The notes: a model not told the origin generated them from the sequence alone. Shown: positions 49,695-59,477, counted from the first letter of the stretch. The stretch is 64,000 nt of DNA from Enterobacter vonholyi (GCF_008364555.1 NZ_VTUC01000005.1:62001-126000); one strand, 5' to 3'. Made by a program: numbers and translations.

Positions 49695-52322
49695 ATGAGC
49701 AAGAGCACCGCTGAGATCCGTCAGGCGTTTCTCGATTTTTTCCATAGTAAGGGACACCAGGTTGTTGCCAGCAGCTCCCTGGTACCGAACAACGATCCGA
49801 CTCTGCTGTTTACCAACGCCGGGATGAACCAGTTCAAGGATGTGTTCCTTGGTCTCGACAAGCGTAATTATTCCCGCGCCACAACCTCACAGCGTTGCGT
49901 GCGTGCGGGCGGTAAACACAACGACCTGGAAAACGTCGGTTACACCGCGCGTCACCACACCTTCTTCGAAATGCTGGGTAACTTCAGCTTCGGCGACTAC
50001 TTCAAACACGATGCCATTCAATATGCGTGGGAACTGCTGACCGGTGAAAACTGGTTCAACCTGCCGAAAGAGCGTCTGTGGGTTACCGTCTATGAAACCG
50101 ATGACGAAGCCTACGAAATCTGGGAAAAAGAAGTCGGGATCCCGCGCGAGCGTATTATTCGCATCGGCGATAACAAAGGCGCGCCTTACGCGTCCGACAA
50201 CTTCTGGCAGATGGGTGACACCGGTCCTTGCGGTCCGTGCACCGAGATCTTCTACGATCACGGCGACCACATCTGGGGCGGCCCTCCGGGAAGCCCGGAA
50301 GAAGACGGCGATCGCTACATTGAGATCTGGAACATCGTCTTCATGCAGTTCAACCGTCAGGCCGACGGTACGATGGAGCCGCTGCCGAAGCCTTCCGTTG
50401 ATACCGGTATGGGGCTGGAGCGTATTGCCGCGGTTCTGCAGCACGTTAACTCCAACTATGAGATTGACCTGTTCAGCACCCTGATCAAAGCCGTTGCCGA
50501 AGTCACCGGCGCGACCGATCTGAACAACAAATCGCTGCGCGTTATCGCGGACCACATTCGTTCCTGCGCGTTCCTGATTGCAGACGGCGTTATCCCGTCG
50601 AATGAAAACCGTGGCTACGTGCTGCGTCGTATCATTCGTCGTGCTATTCGTCACGGCAACATGCTGGGCGCGAAGGACACCTTCTTCTACAAACTCGTTG
50701 GGCCACTGATCGGCGTGATGGGTTCAGCCGGTGACGAGCTGAAACGCCAGCAGGCGCAGGTTGAGCAGGTTCTGAAAACCGAAGAAGAGCAGTTTGCCCG
50801 TACTCTGGAGCGCGGTTTGGCGCTGCTGGACGAAGAGCTGGCGAAACTCAAGGGCGACACGCTGGATGGCGAAACAGCTTTCCGCCTGTACGATACCTAT
50901 GGCTTCCCGGTTGACCTGACGGCGGACGTTTGCCGCGAGCGCAACATCAAAGTTGACGAAGCGGGCTTCGAAGCCGCGATGGAAGAGCAGCGCCGTCGTG
51001 CGCGTGAGTCCAGCGGTTTCGGTGCAGACTACAACGCGATGATCCGCGTTGATAGCGCGTCTGAATTCAAAGGTTATGAGGCGCTGGAACTGACCGGCAA
51101 AGTGACCGCCCTGTTTGTTGACGGCAAAGCCGTGGACAGCATCAGCGCGGGCCAGGAAGCCGTAGTCATTCTGGACAAAACGCCGTTCTACGCCGAATCC
51201 GGCGGCCAGGTTGGCGATAAGGGCGAACTGAAGGGCAATGGCTTTAGCTTCAGCGTCAGCGACACCCAAAAATACGGTCAGGCGATTGGTCACCAGGGCA
51301 AACTGGTTTCCGGTTCTCTGAAAGTGGGCGAGGGCGTCCAGGCTAACGTTGATGAAGCTCGCCGCGCGCGCATTCGTCTGAACCACTCGGCAACCCACCT
51401 GATGCACGCTGCCCTGCGCGATGTACTCGGTACCCACGTTGCACAGAAAGGTTCTCTGGTTAACGACAAAGTGCTGCGCTTCGACTTCTCGCATTTTGAA
51501 GCGATGAAGCCATCTGAAATCCGTGCGGTGGAAGATCTGGTGAACGCGCAGATCCGTCGTAACCTGCCAATCGAGACTCATATCATGGATCTCGAGGACG
51601 CGAAGAAAAAAGGTGCGATGGCGCTGTTTGGCGAGAAATACGACGAACGTGTTCGCGTGCTGAGCATGGGCGACTTCTCTACCGAGCTGTGCGGCGGTAC
51701 ACACGCCTCGCGCACCGGTGACATCGGCCTGTTCCGTATTGTTTCCGAGTCGGGTACGGCGGCAGGCGTGCGTCGTATTGAAGCGGTGACCGGTGAAGGT
51801 GCGATTGCCAGCCTGCATGCGCAGAGCGATCAACTGCACGATATCGCGCAGCTGCTGAAAGGCGATAGCCAGAACCTGGGCGAGAAAGTGCGCGTTGCGC
51901 TGGATCGCACGCGTCAGCTGGAAAAAGAGCTGCAGCAGCTGAAAGAGCAGGCTGCGGCGCAGGAGAGTGCAAACCTCTCCAGCAAGGCTGTAGACATTAA
52001 GGGCGTCAAACTGCTGGTCAGCGATCTGGCGGGCGTTGAGCCTAAGATGCTGCGTACTATGGTCGACGATCTCAAGAACCAGCTTGGTTCTACCGTTATC
52101 GTGCTGGCGACAGTGGCAGAAGGTAAGGTTTCTCTGATTGCGGGCGTATCTAAGGATGTGACCGACCGCGTAAAAGCAGGGGAACTGATTGGTATGGTCG
52201 CTCAGCAGGTGGGCGGCAAGGGTGGCGGTCGTCCGGACATGGCGCAAGCCGGTGGTACGGATGCGGCGGCACTCCCTGCAGCATTGGCCAGCGTTGAAAG
52301 CTGGGTAAGCGCGAAACTGTAA
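49695..52322 (+). CDS. alaS: Alanine--tRNA ligase
   Basis: 875 residues. Charges tRNA-Ala in the cytosol. Class II catalytic domain (residues about 1-460, motif region [19 protein letters not shown] and the Gly-rich [17 protein letters not shown]). The editing domain has [13 protein letters not shown] and the [11 protein letters not shown] zinc/editing set. A C-terminal oligomerisation (C-Ala) domain ends [14 protein letters not shown]...VSAKL. AGGAT lies upstream. A 10-bp terminator hairpin follows 18 bp later. Confidence 0.98.
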   Translation: MSKSTAEIRQAFLDFFHSKGHQVVASSSLVPNNDPTLLFTNAGMNQFKDVFLGLDKRNYSRATTSQRCVRAGGKHNDLENVGYTARHHTFFEMLGNFSFGDYFKHDAIQYAWELLTGENWFNLPKERLWVTVYETDDEAYEIWEKEVGIPRERIIRIGDNKGAPYASDNFWQMGDTGPCGPCTEIFYDHGDHIWGGPPGSPEEDGDRYIEIWNIVFMQFNRQADGTMEPLPKPSVDTGMGLERIAAVLQHVNSNYEIDLFSTLIKAVAEVTGATDLNNKSLRVIADHIRSCAFLIADGVIPSNENRGYVLRRIIRRAIRHGNMLGAKDTFFYKLVGPLIGVMGSAGDELKRQQAQVEQVLKTEEEQFARTLERGLALLDEELAKLKGDTLDGETAFRLYDTYGFPVDLTADVCRERNIKVDEAGFEAAMEEQRRRARESSGFGADYNAMIRVDSASEFKGYEALELTGKVTALFVDGKAVDSISAGQEAVVILDKTPFYAESGGQVGDKGELKGNGFSFSVSDTQKYGQAIGHQGKLVSGSLKVGEGVQANVDEARRARIRLNHSATHLMHAALRDVLGTHVAQKGSLVNDKVLRFDFSHFEAMKPSEIRAVEDLVNAQIRRNLPIETHIMDLEDAKKKGAMALFGEKYDERVRVLSMGDFSTELCGGTHASRTGDIGLFRIVSESGTAAGVRRIEAVTGEGAIASLHAQSDQLHDIAQLLKGDSQNLGEKVRVALDRTRQLEKELQQLKEQAAAQESANLSSKAVDIKGVKLLVSDLAGVEPKMLRTMVDDLKNQLGSTVIVLATVAEGKVSLIAGVSKDVTDRVKAGELIGMVAQQVGGKGGGRPDMAQAGGTDAAALPAALASVESWVSAKL

Positions 52323-52340
52323 TAACTACAAAGCACAAGC

Positions 52341-52370
52341 AGACGCCATAGCGGTAACGTTATGGCGTCT
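52341..52370 (+). terminator. alaS terminator hairpin
   Basis: Perfect 10-bp arms AGACGCCATA and TATGGCGTCT around a 10-base loop, followed by TGTT. Confidence 0.7.
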
Positions 52371-52563
52371 TGTTCACTGTGCTATCGATAACGATAAAGT
52401 CAGGTTGAGTTTGTGTATATCGGCTAAACTTACGTTTAACAGAATGTGATGCCGTGACTGCTTACACTTTACGTGTTTGTCATCGCTTACTTTTTGGCGT
52501 TATATGATGGATAATGCCGGGATACAAGAGACCCGACTCTTTTAATCTTTCAAGGAGCAAAGA

Positions 52564-52749
52564 ATGCTGATTCTGACTCGTCGAGTTGGTGAGACCCTCA
52601 TGATTGGGGATGAGGTCACCGTGACAGTTTTAGGGGTAAAGGGTAACCAGGTACGTATTGGTGTTAACGCTCCTAAAGAAGTATCTGTCCACCGTGAAGA
52701 GATCTACCAGCGTATCCAGGCTGAAAAATCCCAGCAGTCCAGTTACTGA
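52564..52749 (+). CDS. csrA: Carbon storage regulator CsrA
   Basis: 61 residues, apparently identical to E. coli CsrA. Homodimeric RNA-binding protein that recognises GGA in loops. It represses glycogen synthesis and biofilm genes and stabilises flhDC mRNA. RNA-contact strands [15 protein letters not shown] and [21 protein letters not shown] are present, including Leu4 and Arg44. AAGGAG is 7 nt before the ATG. It lies between alaS and the tRNA array as in E. coli. Confidence 0.98.
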
Positions 52750-52756
52750 TATTGTC

Positions 52757-52780
52757 GCGTCTCGCTGTCGGGCGAGACGC
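52757..52780 (+). terminator. Hairpin after csrA
   Basis: GCGTCTCGC and GCGAGACGC around TGTCGG, 8 bp after the csrA stop. The T-run (ATTTTTCC) comes about 13 bp later, so termination is probable but not textbook. The remaining 300 bp to the tRNA promoter hold nothing else I can support. Confidence 0.6.
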
Positions 52781-52998
52781 AACCCTCCTGTCATTTTTCC
52801 TGCTCAAAGTTACCGTTTAATTTCAATCGCTCTCTTTTTAACCGCTCCATAACCCTTAACTCGTCCTATCTCCGCCTTTTCTGCATAGGTTTTCTGTGAA
52901 GAAGCCTGCAAAATCCGCTTATAAAACACCCTCTTTGCGGCTTTTACATGCGAATTGCGTGTGATTTGTGCAAACGATAAAAGCTTTTGGAAAATTGT

Positions 52999-53026
52999 TT
53001 GACTTATAAGTCCCAGAAAGTAATAT
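52999..53026 (+). promoter_or_regulatory. Promoter of the serV-argVYZQ tRNA operon
   Basis: TTGACT (-35), 16-bp spacer, TAATAT (-10), then the GC-rich discriminator GCGCC typical of stringently controlled stable-RNA promoters. About 60 bp before tRNA-Ser. Confidence 0.7.
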
Positions 53027-53091
53027 ATGCGCCACGCAGCGACGAGAAGCTCTTAACGAGTTGCTCGAAGCACTCGAAAGAGGCGTTGTGT

Positions 53092-53184
53092 GGTGAGGTG
53101 GCCGAGAGGCTGAAGGCGCTCCCCTGCTAAGGGAGTATGCGGTCAAAAGCTGCATCCGGGGTTCGAATCCCCGCCTCACCGCCA
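53092..53184 (+). tRNA. serV: tRNA-Ser (GCU anticodon)
   Basis: 93 nt with long variable arm. The acceptor GGTGAGG pairs with CCTCACC, discriminator G, encoded CCA. The anticodon loop CTGCTAA gives GCU, reading AGC/AGU. First gene of a five-tRNA operon. Confidence 0.97.
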
Positions 53185-53188
53185 TTTT

Positions 53189-53265
53189 GCATCCGTAGCT
53201 CAGCTGGATAGAGTACTCGGCTACGAACCGAGCGGTCGGAGGTTCGAATCCTCCCGGATGCACCA
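53189..53265 (+). tRNA. argV: tRNA-Arg (ACG anticodon), copy 1
   Basis: 77 nt: acceptor GCATCCG with CGGATGC, anticodon loop CTACGAA giving ACG (inosine-modified, reads CGU/CGC/CGA), T loop GGTTCGAATCC, encoded CCA. Four bp after tRNA-Ser. Confidence 0.97.
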
Positions 53266-53329
53266 TCTATTACTTCATATTGCTTTAGAAGTGATATGAA
53301 TATCGAGCAGTACAGTAGTAAATCCCGAT

Positions 53330-53406
53330 GCATCCGTAGCTCAGCTGGATAGAGTACTCGGCTACGAACCGAGCGGTCGGAGGTTCGAATCCTCCCGGAT
53401 GCACCA
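53330..53406 (+). tRNA. argY: tRNA-Arg (ACG anticodon), copy 2
   Basis: Identical 77-nt sequence to copy 1, 64 bp downstream. The individual symbol follows E. coli order and is not certain. Confidence 0.97.
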
Positions 53407-53426
53407 TATGGAAGCAATACCCTGAT

Positions 53427-53503
53427 GCATCCGTAGCTCAGCTGGATAGAGTACTCGGCTACGAACCGAGCGGTCGGAGGTTCGAATCCTCCCGGATGCA
53501 CCA
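53427..53503 (+). tRNA. argZ: tRNA-Arg (ACG anticodon), copy 3
   Basis: Identical 77-nt sequence, 20 bp after copy 2. Confidence 0.97.
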
Positions 53504-53531
53504 TTTACTATTTCTGGAAGCATTACCCGAT

Positions 53532-53608
53532 GCATCCGTAGCTCAGCTGGATAGAGTACTCGGCTACGAACCGAGCGGTCGGAGGTTCGAATCCTCCCGG
53601 ATGCACCA
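53532..53608 (+). tRNA. argQ: tRNA-Arg (ACG anticodon), copy 4
   Basis: Identical 77-nt sequence, 28 bp after copy 3. The 117 bp between its CCA and yqaB show no clear terminator hairpin. Confidence 0.97.
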
Positions 53609-53725
53609 TATTCTCCTTCTTTGTTTATTCCTTCGACGTTCCGTCAGCAATCACACTCTCAGTCAGCGACAAAAACCACCATTTACGATAAAGTAATGCT
53701 TTGTTAATCGTTTAGCGAGAGCACG

Positions 53726-54292
53726 ATGTACGCACAGTATGACGGTTTGATCTTCGATATGGATGGCACTCTCCTGGATACCGAACCCACGCATCGTCAA
53801 GCCTGGACAGACGTCCTGGGCCGCTACGGTATGCGTTTCGATCTTCAGGCGATGATTGCCCTCAACGGATCTCCCACCTGGCGTATTGCACAGGCCGTGA
53901 TTGAACTGAATCAGGCCGATCTCGACCCGCACCTGCTCGCGCGCGAAAAAACCGATGCAGTAAAAGCCATGCTTTTAGATACCGTACGCCCTCTGCCGCT
54001 GATTGATGTGGTAAAAGAGTGGCACGGGCGTCGCCCGATGTCGGTAGGAACAGGCAGCGAAAGTGCGATTGCAGAAGCTTTGCTCAATCATCTTGGCCTG
54101 CGCCACTATTTTTCTGCCGTGGTCGCCGCCGATCATGTTAAACATCACAAGCCCGCACCGGACACCTTCCTGCTTTGCGCAGAATTAATGGGCGTCCCGG
54201 CGGCAAAATGCGTCGTGTTTGAAGATGCCGATTTCGGCATCCAGGCCGCGCGTGATGCCGGAATGGATGCGGTGGATGTACGCTTACTGTGA
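53726..54292 (+). CDS. yqaB: Fructose-1-phosphate/6-phosphogluconate phosphatase YqaB
   Basis: 188 residues, HAD superfamily. The nucleophile motif FDMDGTLLDTEP gives Asp11 and Asp13. Motif II Thr/Ser lies in SVGTGSES, motif III Lys in HHKPAPD, and motif IV is VVFEDADFGIQAA. A helical cap is inserted after motif I. E. coli YqaB hydrolyses fructose 1-phosphate among other substrates. Its stop overlaps the GTG of yqaA, so the two are coupled. Confidence 0.95.
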   Translation: MYAQYDGLIFDMDGTLLDTEPTHRQAWTDVLGRYGMRFDLQAMIALNGSPTWRIAQAVIELNQADLDPHLLAREKTDAVKAMLLDTVRPLPLIDVVKEWHGRRPMSVGTGSESAIAEALLNHLGLRHYFSAVVAADHVKHHKPAPDTFLLCAELMGVPAAKCVVFEDADFGIQAARDAGMDAVDVRLL

Positions 54293-54717
54293 GTGACGTG
54301 CTGTCACTTGCCTCATTATTCGCCAGCAGTTTTTTAAGCGCCACGCTGTTACCGGGAAATTCGGAAGTGGTGCTGGTGGCGATGCTGTTGTCCGGCGTGA
54401 GTCAGCCCTGGCTGCTTGTATTAATAGCAACAATGGGTAATAGCCTTGGAGGGCTGACTAACGTTATTCTTGGGCGTTTCTTTCCGCTGCGTGAAAAATC
54501 GCGCTGGCAGGAAAAGGCAGTCGGCTGGCTAAAACGCTATGGCGCTGCCACGCTGTTATTAAGCTGGATGCCTGTAATAGGCGATTTACTGTGTCTGCTG
54601 GCGGGATGGATGCGCATCTCCTGGGGACCGGTGCTCTTTTTTTTGTGCCTTGGCAAGGCGTTGCGCTATGTTCTCGTGGCGTGGGCAACACTACAGGGTA
54701 TGACGTGGTGGCACTAA
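54289..54717 (+). CDS. yqaA: Inner membrane protein YqaA (VTT/DedA-like)
   Basis: 142 residues from a GTG start overlapping the yqaB TGA. Four hydrophobic segments. The pattern ATLLPGNSEVVLVAMLLSG...ATMGNSLGGLTNVILGRFF...GAATLLLSWMPVIGDLLCLLAGWMRI is that of the SNARE-associated/VTT (DedA-like) fold, with the characteristic Gly/Asn re-entrant motifs. Function unknown; DedA relatives move lipids. Next to gshA as in E. coli. Confidence 0.93.
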   Translation: MSDVLSLASLFASSFLSATLLPGNSEVVLVAMLLSGVSQPWLLVLIATMGNSLGGLTNVILGRFFPLREKSRWQEKAVGWLKRYGAATLLLSWMPVIGDLLCLLAGWMRISWGPVLFFLCLGKALRYVLVAWATLQGMTWWH

Positions 54718-54800
54718 TTGGTGGAATGAATACGCGACCTTCAATCGTCAACCATTACAATTATGCTGAGTAACATTACTTTGACAGGCGGGAGGTCAAT

Positions 54801-56345
54801 TTGATCCCGGACGTATCTCAGGCGCTGGCCTGGCTGGAAAACCACCCTCAGGCATTGAAGGGTATTCAGCGTGGTCTTGAGCGTGAAACGCTGCGCGTTA
54901 ACGCAGACGGCAGTTTAGCGACGACGGGTCACCCGAAGGCGTTAGGCTCGGCGCTGACACATAAATGGATCACAACCGATTTCGCTGAAGCGCTGCTGGA
55001 GTTCATCACCCCAGTAGAGGGTGATATTGATCATATGCTGACGATCATGCGCGATATCCATCGTTATACCGCGCGCAACCTGGGCGACGAACGTATGTGG
55101 CCCCTCAGCATGCCGTGCTATATCGAGCAGGGCCAGGAGATTGAGCTGGCGCAGTACGGCACGTCAAATATCGGCCGGCTGAAAACGCTCTATCGTGAAG
55201 GGCTGAAAAACCGCTACGGCGCGTTGATGCAGACGATCTCGGGTGTGCATTACAACTTCTCGCTGCCAATGGCATTCTGGCAGGCGAAATGCGGTGAAAC
55301 GGATAAAGACGCGATCTCGGAGGGCTATTTCCGCCTCATCCGCAACTATTACCGTTTCGGCTGGGTGATCCCGTATCTGTTTGGTGCCTCCCCGGCGATC
55401 TGTTCTTCGTTCCTGCAGGGGAAACCGACCACGCTGCCGTTCGAGAAGACCGAGTGCGGAATGTACTATCTTCCGTACGCCACCTCTCTGCGGCTGAGCG
55501 ATCTCGGTTATACCAATAAATCGCAAAGCAATCTCGGTATTACGTTTAACGAATTGCACGAATATGTGGCAGGATTGAAGCGGGCGATCAAAACCCCGTC
55601 GGAAGAGTACGAGAAAATCGGCCTCGAAAAAGACGGTAAGCGCCTGCAAATTAACAGCAATGTGCTGCAGATTGAAAACGAGCTGTATGCGCCTATTCGT
55701 CCTAAGCGCGTGACGCGCAGCGGCGAAACCCCGTCGGATGCGCTGCAGCGCGGTGGGATCGAATACATTGAAGTGCGCTCGCTGGATATCAACCCGTTCT
55801 CACCGATTGGCGTTGATGAGCAGCAGGTGCGCTTCCTGGATCTGTTTATGGTCTGGTGCGTGCTGGCGGATGCGCCGGAAATGAGTTCAGACGAACTGCT
55901 CTGTACCCGAACAAACTGGAACCGCGTTATTCTGGAAGGACGTAAACCGGGTCTGACGCTGGGTATCGGCTGCGAAACGGCACAGTTCCCGCTGACGAAA
56001 GTCGGTAAAGATCTGTTCCGCGATCTGAAGCGAGTTGCCCGGACGATGGACAGCATCGACGGTGGCGACGCATATCAACAGATTTGCGACCAGCTGGTAG
56101 CGTGCTTTGATAACCCGGAACTGACATTTTCAGCGCGTATTCTGCGTTCTATGATTGATCAGGGCATTGGTGGTACGGGTCGCTCACTTTCGGCGGAGTA
56201 CCGTGAAATGCTGATACAGGAGCCGTTAGAAATCCTGAGCGAATCAGATTTTGTCGCGGAACGCGAAGCGTCCGTGGTGCGTCAGAAAGAGGTTGAAGCG
56301 GCGGATACCGAGTCGTTTGAGGCGTTTCTGGCGAAGCAGGCTTAA
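54801..56345 (+). CDS. gshA: Glutamate--cysteine ligase
   Basis: 514 residues from TTG 54801 with GGGAGG 6 nt upstream; the rare TTG start is the same as in E. coli. It makes gamma-glutamylcysteine, the first step of glutathione synthesis. Type 1 proteobacterial fold. Conserved [13 protein letters not shown] and [14 protein letters not shown] near the N-terminus and YEVRS-like [17 protein letters not shown] in the middle. No obvious terminator on the plus strand; the micA gene lies opposite just beyond the stop. Confidence 0.97.
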   Translation: MIPDVSQALAWLENHPQALKGIQRGLERETLRVNADGSLATTGHPKALGSALTHKWITTDFAEALLEFITPVEGDIDHMLTIMRDIHRYTARNLGDERMWPLSMPCYIEQGQEIELAQYGTSNIGRLKTLYREGLKNRYGALMQTISGVHYNFSLPMAFWQAKCGETDKDAISEGYFRLIRNYYRFGWVIPYLFGASPAICSSFLQGKPTTLPFEKTECGMYYLPYATSLRLSDLGYTNKSQSNLGITFNELHEYVAGLKRAIKTPSEEYEKIGLEKDGKRLQINSNVLQIENELYAPIRPKRVTRSGETPSDALQRGGIEYIEVRSLDINPFSPIGVDEQQVRFLDLFMVWCVLADAPEMSSDELLCTRTNWNRVILEGRKPGLTLGIGCETAQFPLTKVGKDLFRDLKRVARTMDSIDGGDAYQQICDQLVACFDNPELTFSARILRSMIDQGIGGTGRSLSAEYREMLIQEPLEILSESDFVAEREASVVRQKEVEAADTESFEAFLAKQA

Positions 56346-56354
56346 GCAGAAAAG

Positions 56355-56428
56355 AAAAAGGCCACATCGCTGTGGCCAAAATATACATCTCTGAATTCAG
56401 GGATGATGATAACAAATGCGCGTCTTTC
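56355..56428 (-). ncRNA. micA: MicA small RNA
   Basis: 74 nt on the strand opposite gshA/luxS. The 5' end GAAAGACGCGCATTTGTTAT is the ompA-pairing seed. It is followed by the stem CATCCCTGAATTCAGAGATG, then the terminator GGCCACA-GCGA-TGTGGCC with T5. Hfq-dependent repressor of ompA and other outer-membrane protein mRNAs under envelope stress. The position between gshA and luxS is as in E. coli. The terminator loop and stem-closing bases differ from my recollection of E. coli but still pair. Confidence 0.93.
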
Positions 56429-56434
56429 ATATAC

Positions 56435-56461
56435 TCAGACGCGCATTCTGTAGAAGAGTTC
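56435..56461 (-). promoter_or_regulatory. Sigma-E promoter of micA
   Basis: Minus strand GAACT (-35, 56461-56457), 17-bp spacer, TCTGA (-10, 56439-56435), then 6 nt to the predicted +1 at 56428. It matches the rpoE consensus GAACTT-N16-TCTGA. Confidence 0.85.
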
Positions 56462-56498
56462 AGTTTATTTTAAAAAAAATCACTGTCGGAGGTGACGT

Positions 56499-57014
56499 AT
56501 GCCGTTATTAGATAGCTTTACTGTCGACCATACCCGTATGGAAGCACCTGCAGTCCGCGTGGCGAAGACCATGCACACCCCGCACGGCGACACGATCACC
56601 GTTTTCGATCTGCGTTTCTGCGTGCCAAATAAAGAAGTGATGCCGGAGAAAGGTATTCACACTCTGGAGCACTTATTCGCCGGTTTTATGCGTGACCACC
56701 TGAACGGCAACGGCGTTGAGATCATCGATATCTCTCCGATGGGCTGCCGTACCGGTTTCTACATGAGCCTGATTGGTCAGCCTGAAGAGAAACGTGTGGC
56801 AGATGCCTGGAAAGCGGCGATGGAAGACGTGCTGAAGGTGAAAGAGCAAAACCAGATCCCTGAGCTGAACGTTTACCAGTGCGGTACTTACCAGATGCAC
56901 TCTCTGGAAGAAGCGCAGGAAATCGCGCGCCACATCATCGAGCGTGATGTTCGCGTGAACAGTAACGAAGAGCTGGCCCTGCCAAAAGAAAAGCTGCAGG
57001 AACTGCATATCTAG
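56499..57014 (+). CDS. luxS: S-ribosylhomocysteine lyase LuxS
   Basis: 171 residues. It cleaves S-ribosylhomocysteine to homocysteine and DPD, the autoinducer-2 precursor. The metal site HTLEH (His54, His58) and the conserved Cys in [10 protein letters not shown] are present. CGGAGG lies 7 nt before the ATG. The 5' leader overlaps the micA promoter region, so the two could influence each other. Copy 3 of a dispersed repeat follows 10 bp after the stop. Confidence 0.98.
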   Translation: MPLLDSFTVDHTRMEAPAVRVAKTMHTPHGDTITVFDLRFCVPNKEVMPEKGIHTLEHLFAGFMRDHLNGNGVEIIDISPMGCRTGFYMSLIGQPEEKRVADAWKAAMEDVLKVKEQNQIPELNVYQCGTYQMHSLEEAQEIARHIIERDVRVNSNEELALPKEKLQELHI

Positions 57015-57024
57015 TGCACCTTTT

Positions 57025-57056
57025 CCCTCTCCCTCAGGGAGAGGGTAGGGTGAGGG
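57025..57056. repeat. Dispersed CCCTCTCCC palindrome, copy 3 (after luxS)
   Basis: Ten-bp arms CCCTCTCCCT and AGGGAGAGGG around one C, followed by TAGGGTGAGGG. Probably the luxS 3' end structure. Confidence 0.75.
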
Positions 57057-57067
57057 TTGTTTAACCC

Positions 57068-57832
57068 ATGACCACAACTTCGACTTTTTCCTTTATCCAT
57101 CGTCCCCTCGTTCCGTTTGCACATGATTACATTCATGGTGACAGCGAGCCGTGGCATGAGCACGACTGCGCGCAGCTGTTGCATACCCTTAGCGGCGTGG
57201 TTCGGGTGGATACCGCATCTGGCTGTTGGATTGTGCCTCCCGGTCGCGGCGTCTGGCTGCCGGCGGGGACCCGCCACTCGCTCCGCATAACCGGTAACGT
57301 GGCGGCGCGAACGCTGTTTGTCGATCCGCTGGCGCGGGCCGATCTTCCGGCCACCTGCCAGATCGTGCAGATCACATCGCTGCTGCGCGAACTGATCCTC
57401 GTCTGCCTTGCTTTACCTGAATCGTACTCACCCGGAAGCCGGGATGAGCGCGTCTATGAGCTGATTCTCGATGAAATCCGCACTATGCCGGTGCTGCCGT
57501 TTCACCTGCCGGAGCCGGAAAGTGAGGCGCTACGTCGCCTGTGTCTGCAAATCCGGCAAAACCCGGGGGAAAGCTGGAGCAGCGCGCAGGCCGCGAGCAT
57601 GATGAACATGAGCGAGCGCACGCTGAACCGCCATTTTCAGCAGCAGACGGGATTAAGCTACGGAGAGTGGTTGAGAAGGGCGCGCCTGCTGGAAGCCTTA
57701 GTCCGGCTGGCGCAGGGCCAGCCGGTATTACGCGTGGCGCTGGATCTGGGGTACGGCAGCCATAGCGCCTTTACGGCCATGTTCCGTCGGGTGATGGGCG
57801 TCTCCCCCAGCGATTACTTTAAGAACGACTGA
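57068..57832 (+). CDS. AraC-family transcriptional regulator with cupin domain
   Basis: 254 residues. The N-terminal cupin (residues about 10-90, HEHDCAQLLHTLSGVVRV...PPGRGVWLPAGTRHSLRI) is followed by a two-helix-turn-helix AraC domain (about 150-254, SSAQAASMMNMSERTLNRHFQQQTGLSYGEWLRRARLLEAL and VALDLGYGSHSAFTAMFRRVMGVSPSDYF). This architecture often regulates a neighbouring exporter. No exporter is divergent here; the emr genes lie beyond leuA. Its 3' end overlaps the convergent leuA paralogue by 14 bp. Not present at this site in E. coli K-12. Target and effector unknown. Confidence 0.88.
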   Translation: MTTTSTFSFIHRPLVPFAHDYIHGDSEPWHEHDCAQLLHTLSGVVRVDTASGCWIVPPGRGVWLPAGTRHSLRITGNVAARTLFVDPLARADLPATCQIVQITSLLRELILVCLALPESYSPGSRDERVYELILDEIRTMPVLPFHLPEPESEALRRLCLQIRQNPGESWSSAQAASMMNMSERTLNRHFQQQTGLSYGEWLRRARLLEALVRLAQGQPVLRVALDLGYGSHSAFTAMFRRVMGVSPSDYFKND

Positions 57833-59474
57833 CGGCGTTAAACAGCGCCTGAAGCGACGCGCGCGCCACGTCGCTGTCAATGCCTACGCCCCAGCGGCTG
57901 CTGCCGTCCTGGAACAGGCAGCGGATGTAGGCCACCGACCGGCTGTCGCTGCGTTCGCCTAACGTATGCTCGTGGTAATCCTTAATCACGAACGGGGCGT
58001 TGACCCAGCGGCTCAGGCCGTGAGCAGCGGCGGAGAGCAGGCCGTTACCCTGACCCTCCAGCTGGCGCGTTCCTCCCTGTGTGGCGACGCTGGCCGTCAG
58101 ACGCAGCTGGCCGTCCTGCTGGCTGTCGCTGCGGTAGGATTGCAGCGCATAATTCGGCGATGCTACCAGGCCGTAGCGGGCGCGGAACAGCTGCCAAAGT
58201 GCATTATGCGTCATCTCTTGTCCGTGGCGATCGGTTTCCTGCTGCACGTGCTGGCTGAAATCCTGCTGCAGGGCGCGAGGTAATTTCAGGCCATGATTCT
58301 GTTCGATGAGCCATGCGCTGCCGCTTTTTCCTGACTGGCTGTTTACGCGGATCACCGCTTCGTAGGTGCAGCCGATGTCCTGGGGATCGACAGGCAGGTA
58401 AGGCATCTCCCAGCGATCGCCCGGCCTGCGGGCATCAAAGCCTTTTTTGATCGCGTCCTGGTGCGAGCCGGAGAAGGCGGTATAGGCCAGCCGTCCCGCC
58501 CACGGATGGCGCGGGTGCACCGGCAGCTGGTTGCAGGTTTCCACCACTTCCACCACCCGGTTCATATCGCTAAAGTCCAGATTCGGGCTAACCCCCTGGC
58601 TGTAGAGGTTCATCGCCAGCGTTACCAGGCAGACGTTGCCCGTACGTTCCCCGTTACCAAACAGACAGCCCTCCACGCGGTCAGCCCCCGCCATTATGGC
58701 CAGCTCCGCGCAGGCGACGCCGGTACCGCGGTCGTTATGCGGATGCACGCTGATGCAGACGTCGCGGCGGCGGCTAAAGTGGCGACAGAAGTACTCGATC
58801 TGGTCGGCATAGACGTTCGGCGTGCTCACTTCGACTGTGGCGGGTAAGTTGATCACCATAGGCCGTTCGTCGCACGGCTGCCAGATCTCCGCCACGGCTT
58901 CACAAATCTCCAGCGCAAACTCCGGCTCGGTAAAGCAGAAGGTTTCCGGAGAGTATTCATACTGCCAGCGGGTGTCGGGATTTTCCTCACACAGCTGGCG
59001 AATAAGCCGCGTCGCGCGCGTCGCCAGCTCAACGATTTGCGCTTTCTCCATGCCGAAGACCAGGCGGCGGAACAGCGGAGCGGTGGCGTTATACAGATGC
59101 ACGGTGGCCTGCTTTGCGCCGCGCAGGGATTCAAAAGTGCGATGGATGAGATCTTCCCGCGCCTGGGTTAATACCTGAATCGTCACGTCATCCGGGATGC
59201 GGTTCTCTTCAATCAGCTGGCGAACGAAGTTGAAATCCGTCTGCGAGGCTGAAGGAAAAGCCACCTCAATCTCTTTGAATCCGCAGCCCAGCAGCAAATC
59301 CCAGAACTGCAGCTTGCGGGTGCTGTCCATCGGCTCGGCAAGGGCCTGGTTGCCGTCGCGGAGGTCGGTGGAAAGCCAGCGAGGCGCGCGGGTGATGCGT
59401 TGCTCCGGCCAGCGGCGGTCGGGCAGGGAAAGGGTCGGATAGGGTTGGTACTTGTCAGCGGGTGTGTTCAGCAT
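57819..59474 (-). CDS. 2-isopropylmalate synthase, second (actinobacterial-type) LeuA
   Basis: 551 residues from ATG 59474 (AGGAG 7 nt upstream). It condenses acetyl-CoA with 2-oxoisovalerate in leucine synthesis. The long N-terminal YQPYPTLSLPDRRWPEQRITRAPRWLSTDLRDGNQALAEPM lead is typical of the Mycobacterium/Corynebacterium-type enzyme rather than the 523-residue enteric LeuA. Catalytic metal motif SVHPHNDRGTG and a C-terminal LeuA allosteric domain (from about residue 420) are present. Isolated from leuBCD. A 10-bp hairpin in the leader covers its Shine-Dalgarno. Possibly a leucine-insensitive or condition-specific isoenzyme; this is inference. Confidence 0.92.
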   Translation of the reverse strand: MLNTPADKYQPYPTLSLPDRRWPEQRITRAPRWLSTDLRDGNQALAEPMDSTRKLQFWDLLLGCGFKEIEVAFPSASQTDFNFVRQLIEENRIPDDVTIQVLTQAREDLIHRTFESLRGAKQATVHLYNATAPLFRRLVFGMEKAQIVELATRATRLIRQLCEENPDTRWQYEYSPETFCFTEPEFALEICEAVAEIWQPCDERPMVINLPATVEVSTPNVYADQIEYFCRHFSRRRDVCISVHPHNDRGTGVACAELAIMAGADRVEGCLFGNGERTGNVCLVTLAMNLYSQGVSPNLDFSDMNRVVEVVETCNQLPVHPRHPWAGRLAYTAFSGSHQDAIKKGFDARRPGDRWEMPYLPVDPQDIGCTYEAVIRVNSQSGKSGSAWLIEQNHGLKLPRALQQDFSQHVQQETDRHGQEMTHNALWQLFRARYGLVASPNYALQSYRSDSQQDGQLRLTASVATQGGTRQLEGQGNGLLSAAAHGLSRWVNAPFVIKDYHEHTLGERSDSRSVAYIRCLFQDGSSRWGVGIDSDVARASLQALFNAVSRS

Positions 59475-59477
59475 GAT

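Noticed and set aside
50724-52247. 507-codon open frame opposite alaS
   Set aside because: Antisense shadow of alaS; the alaS protein is conserved end to end.
53127-53504. 125-codon minus-strand open frame with internal repeats
   Set aside because: It is the antisense of four tRNA genes; the peptide repeat only mirrors the repeated tRNA sequence.
53189-53608. Four identical 77-bp units with short spacers, CRISPR-like at first sight
   Set aside because: Each unit folds as a complete tRNA-Arg with CCA; repeat length and spacers of 20-64 bp do not fit CRISPR.
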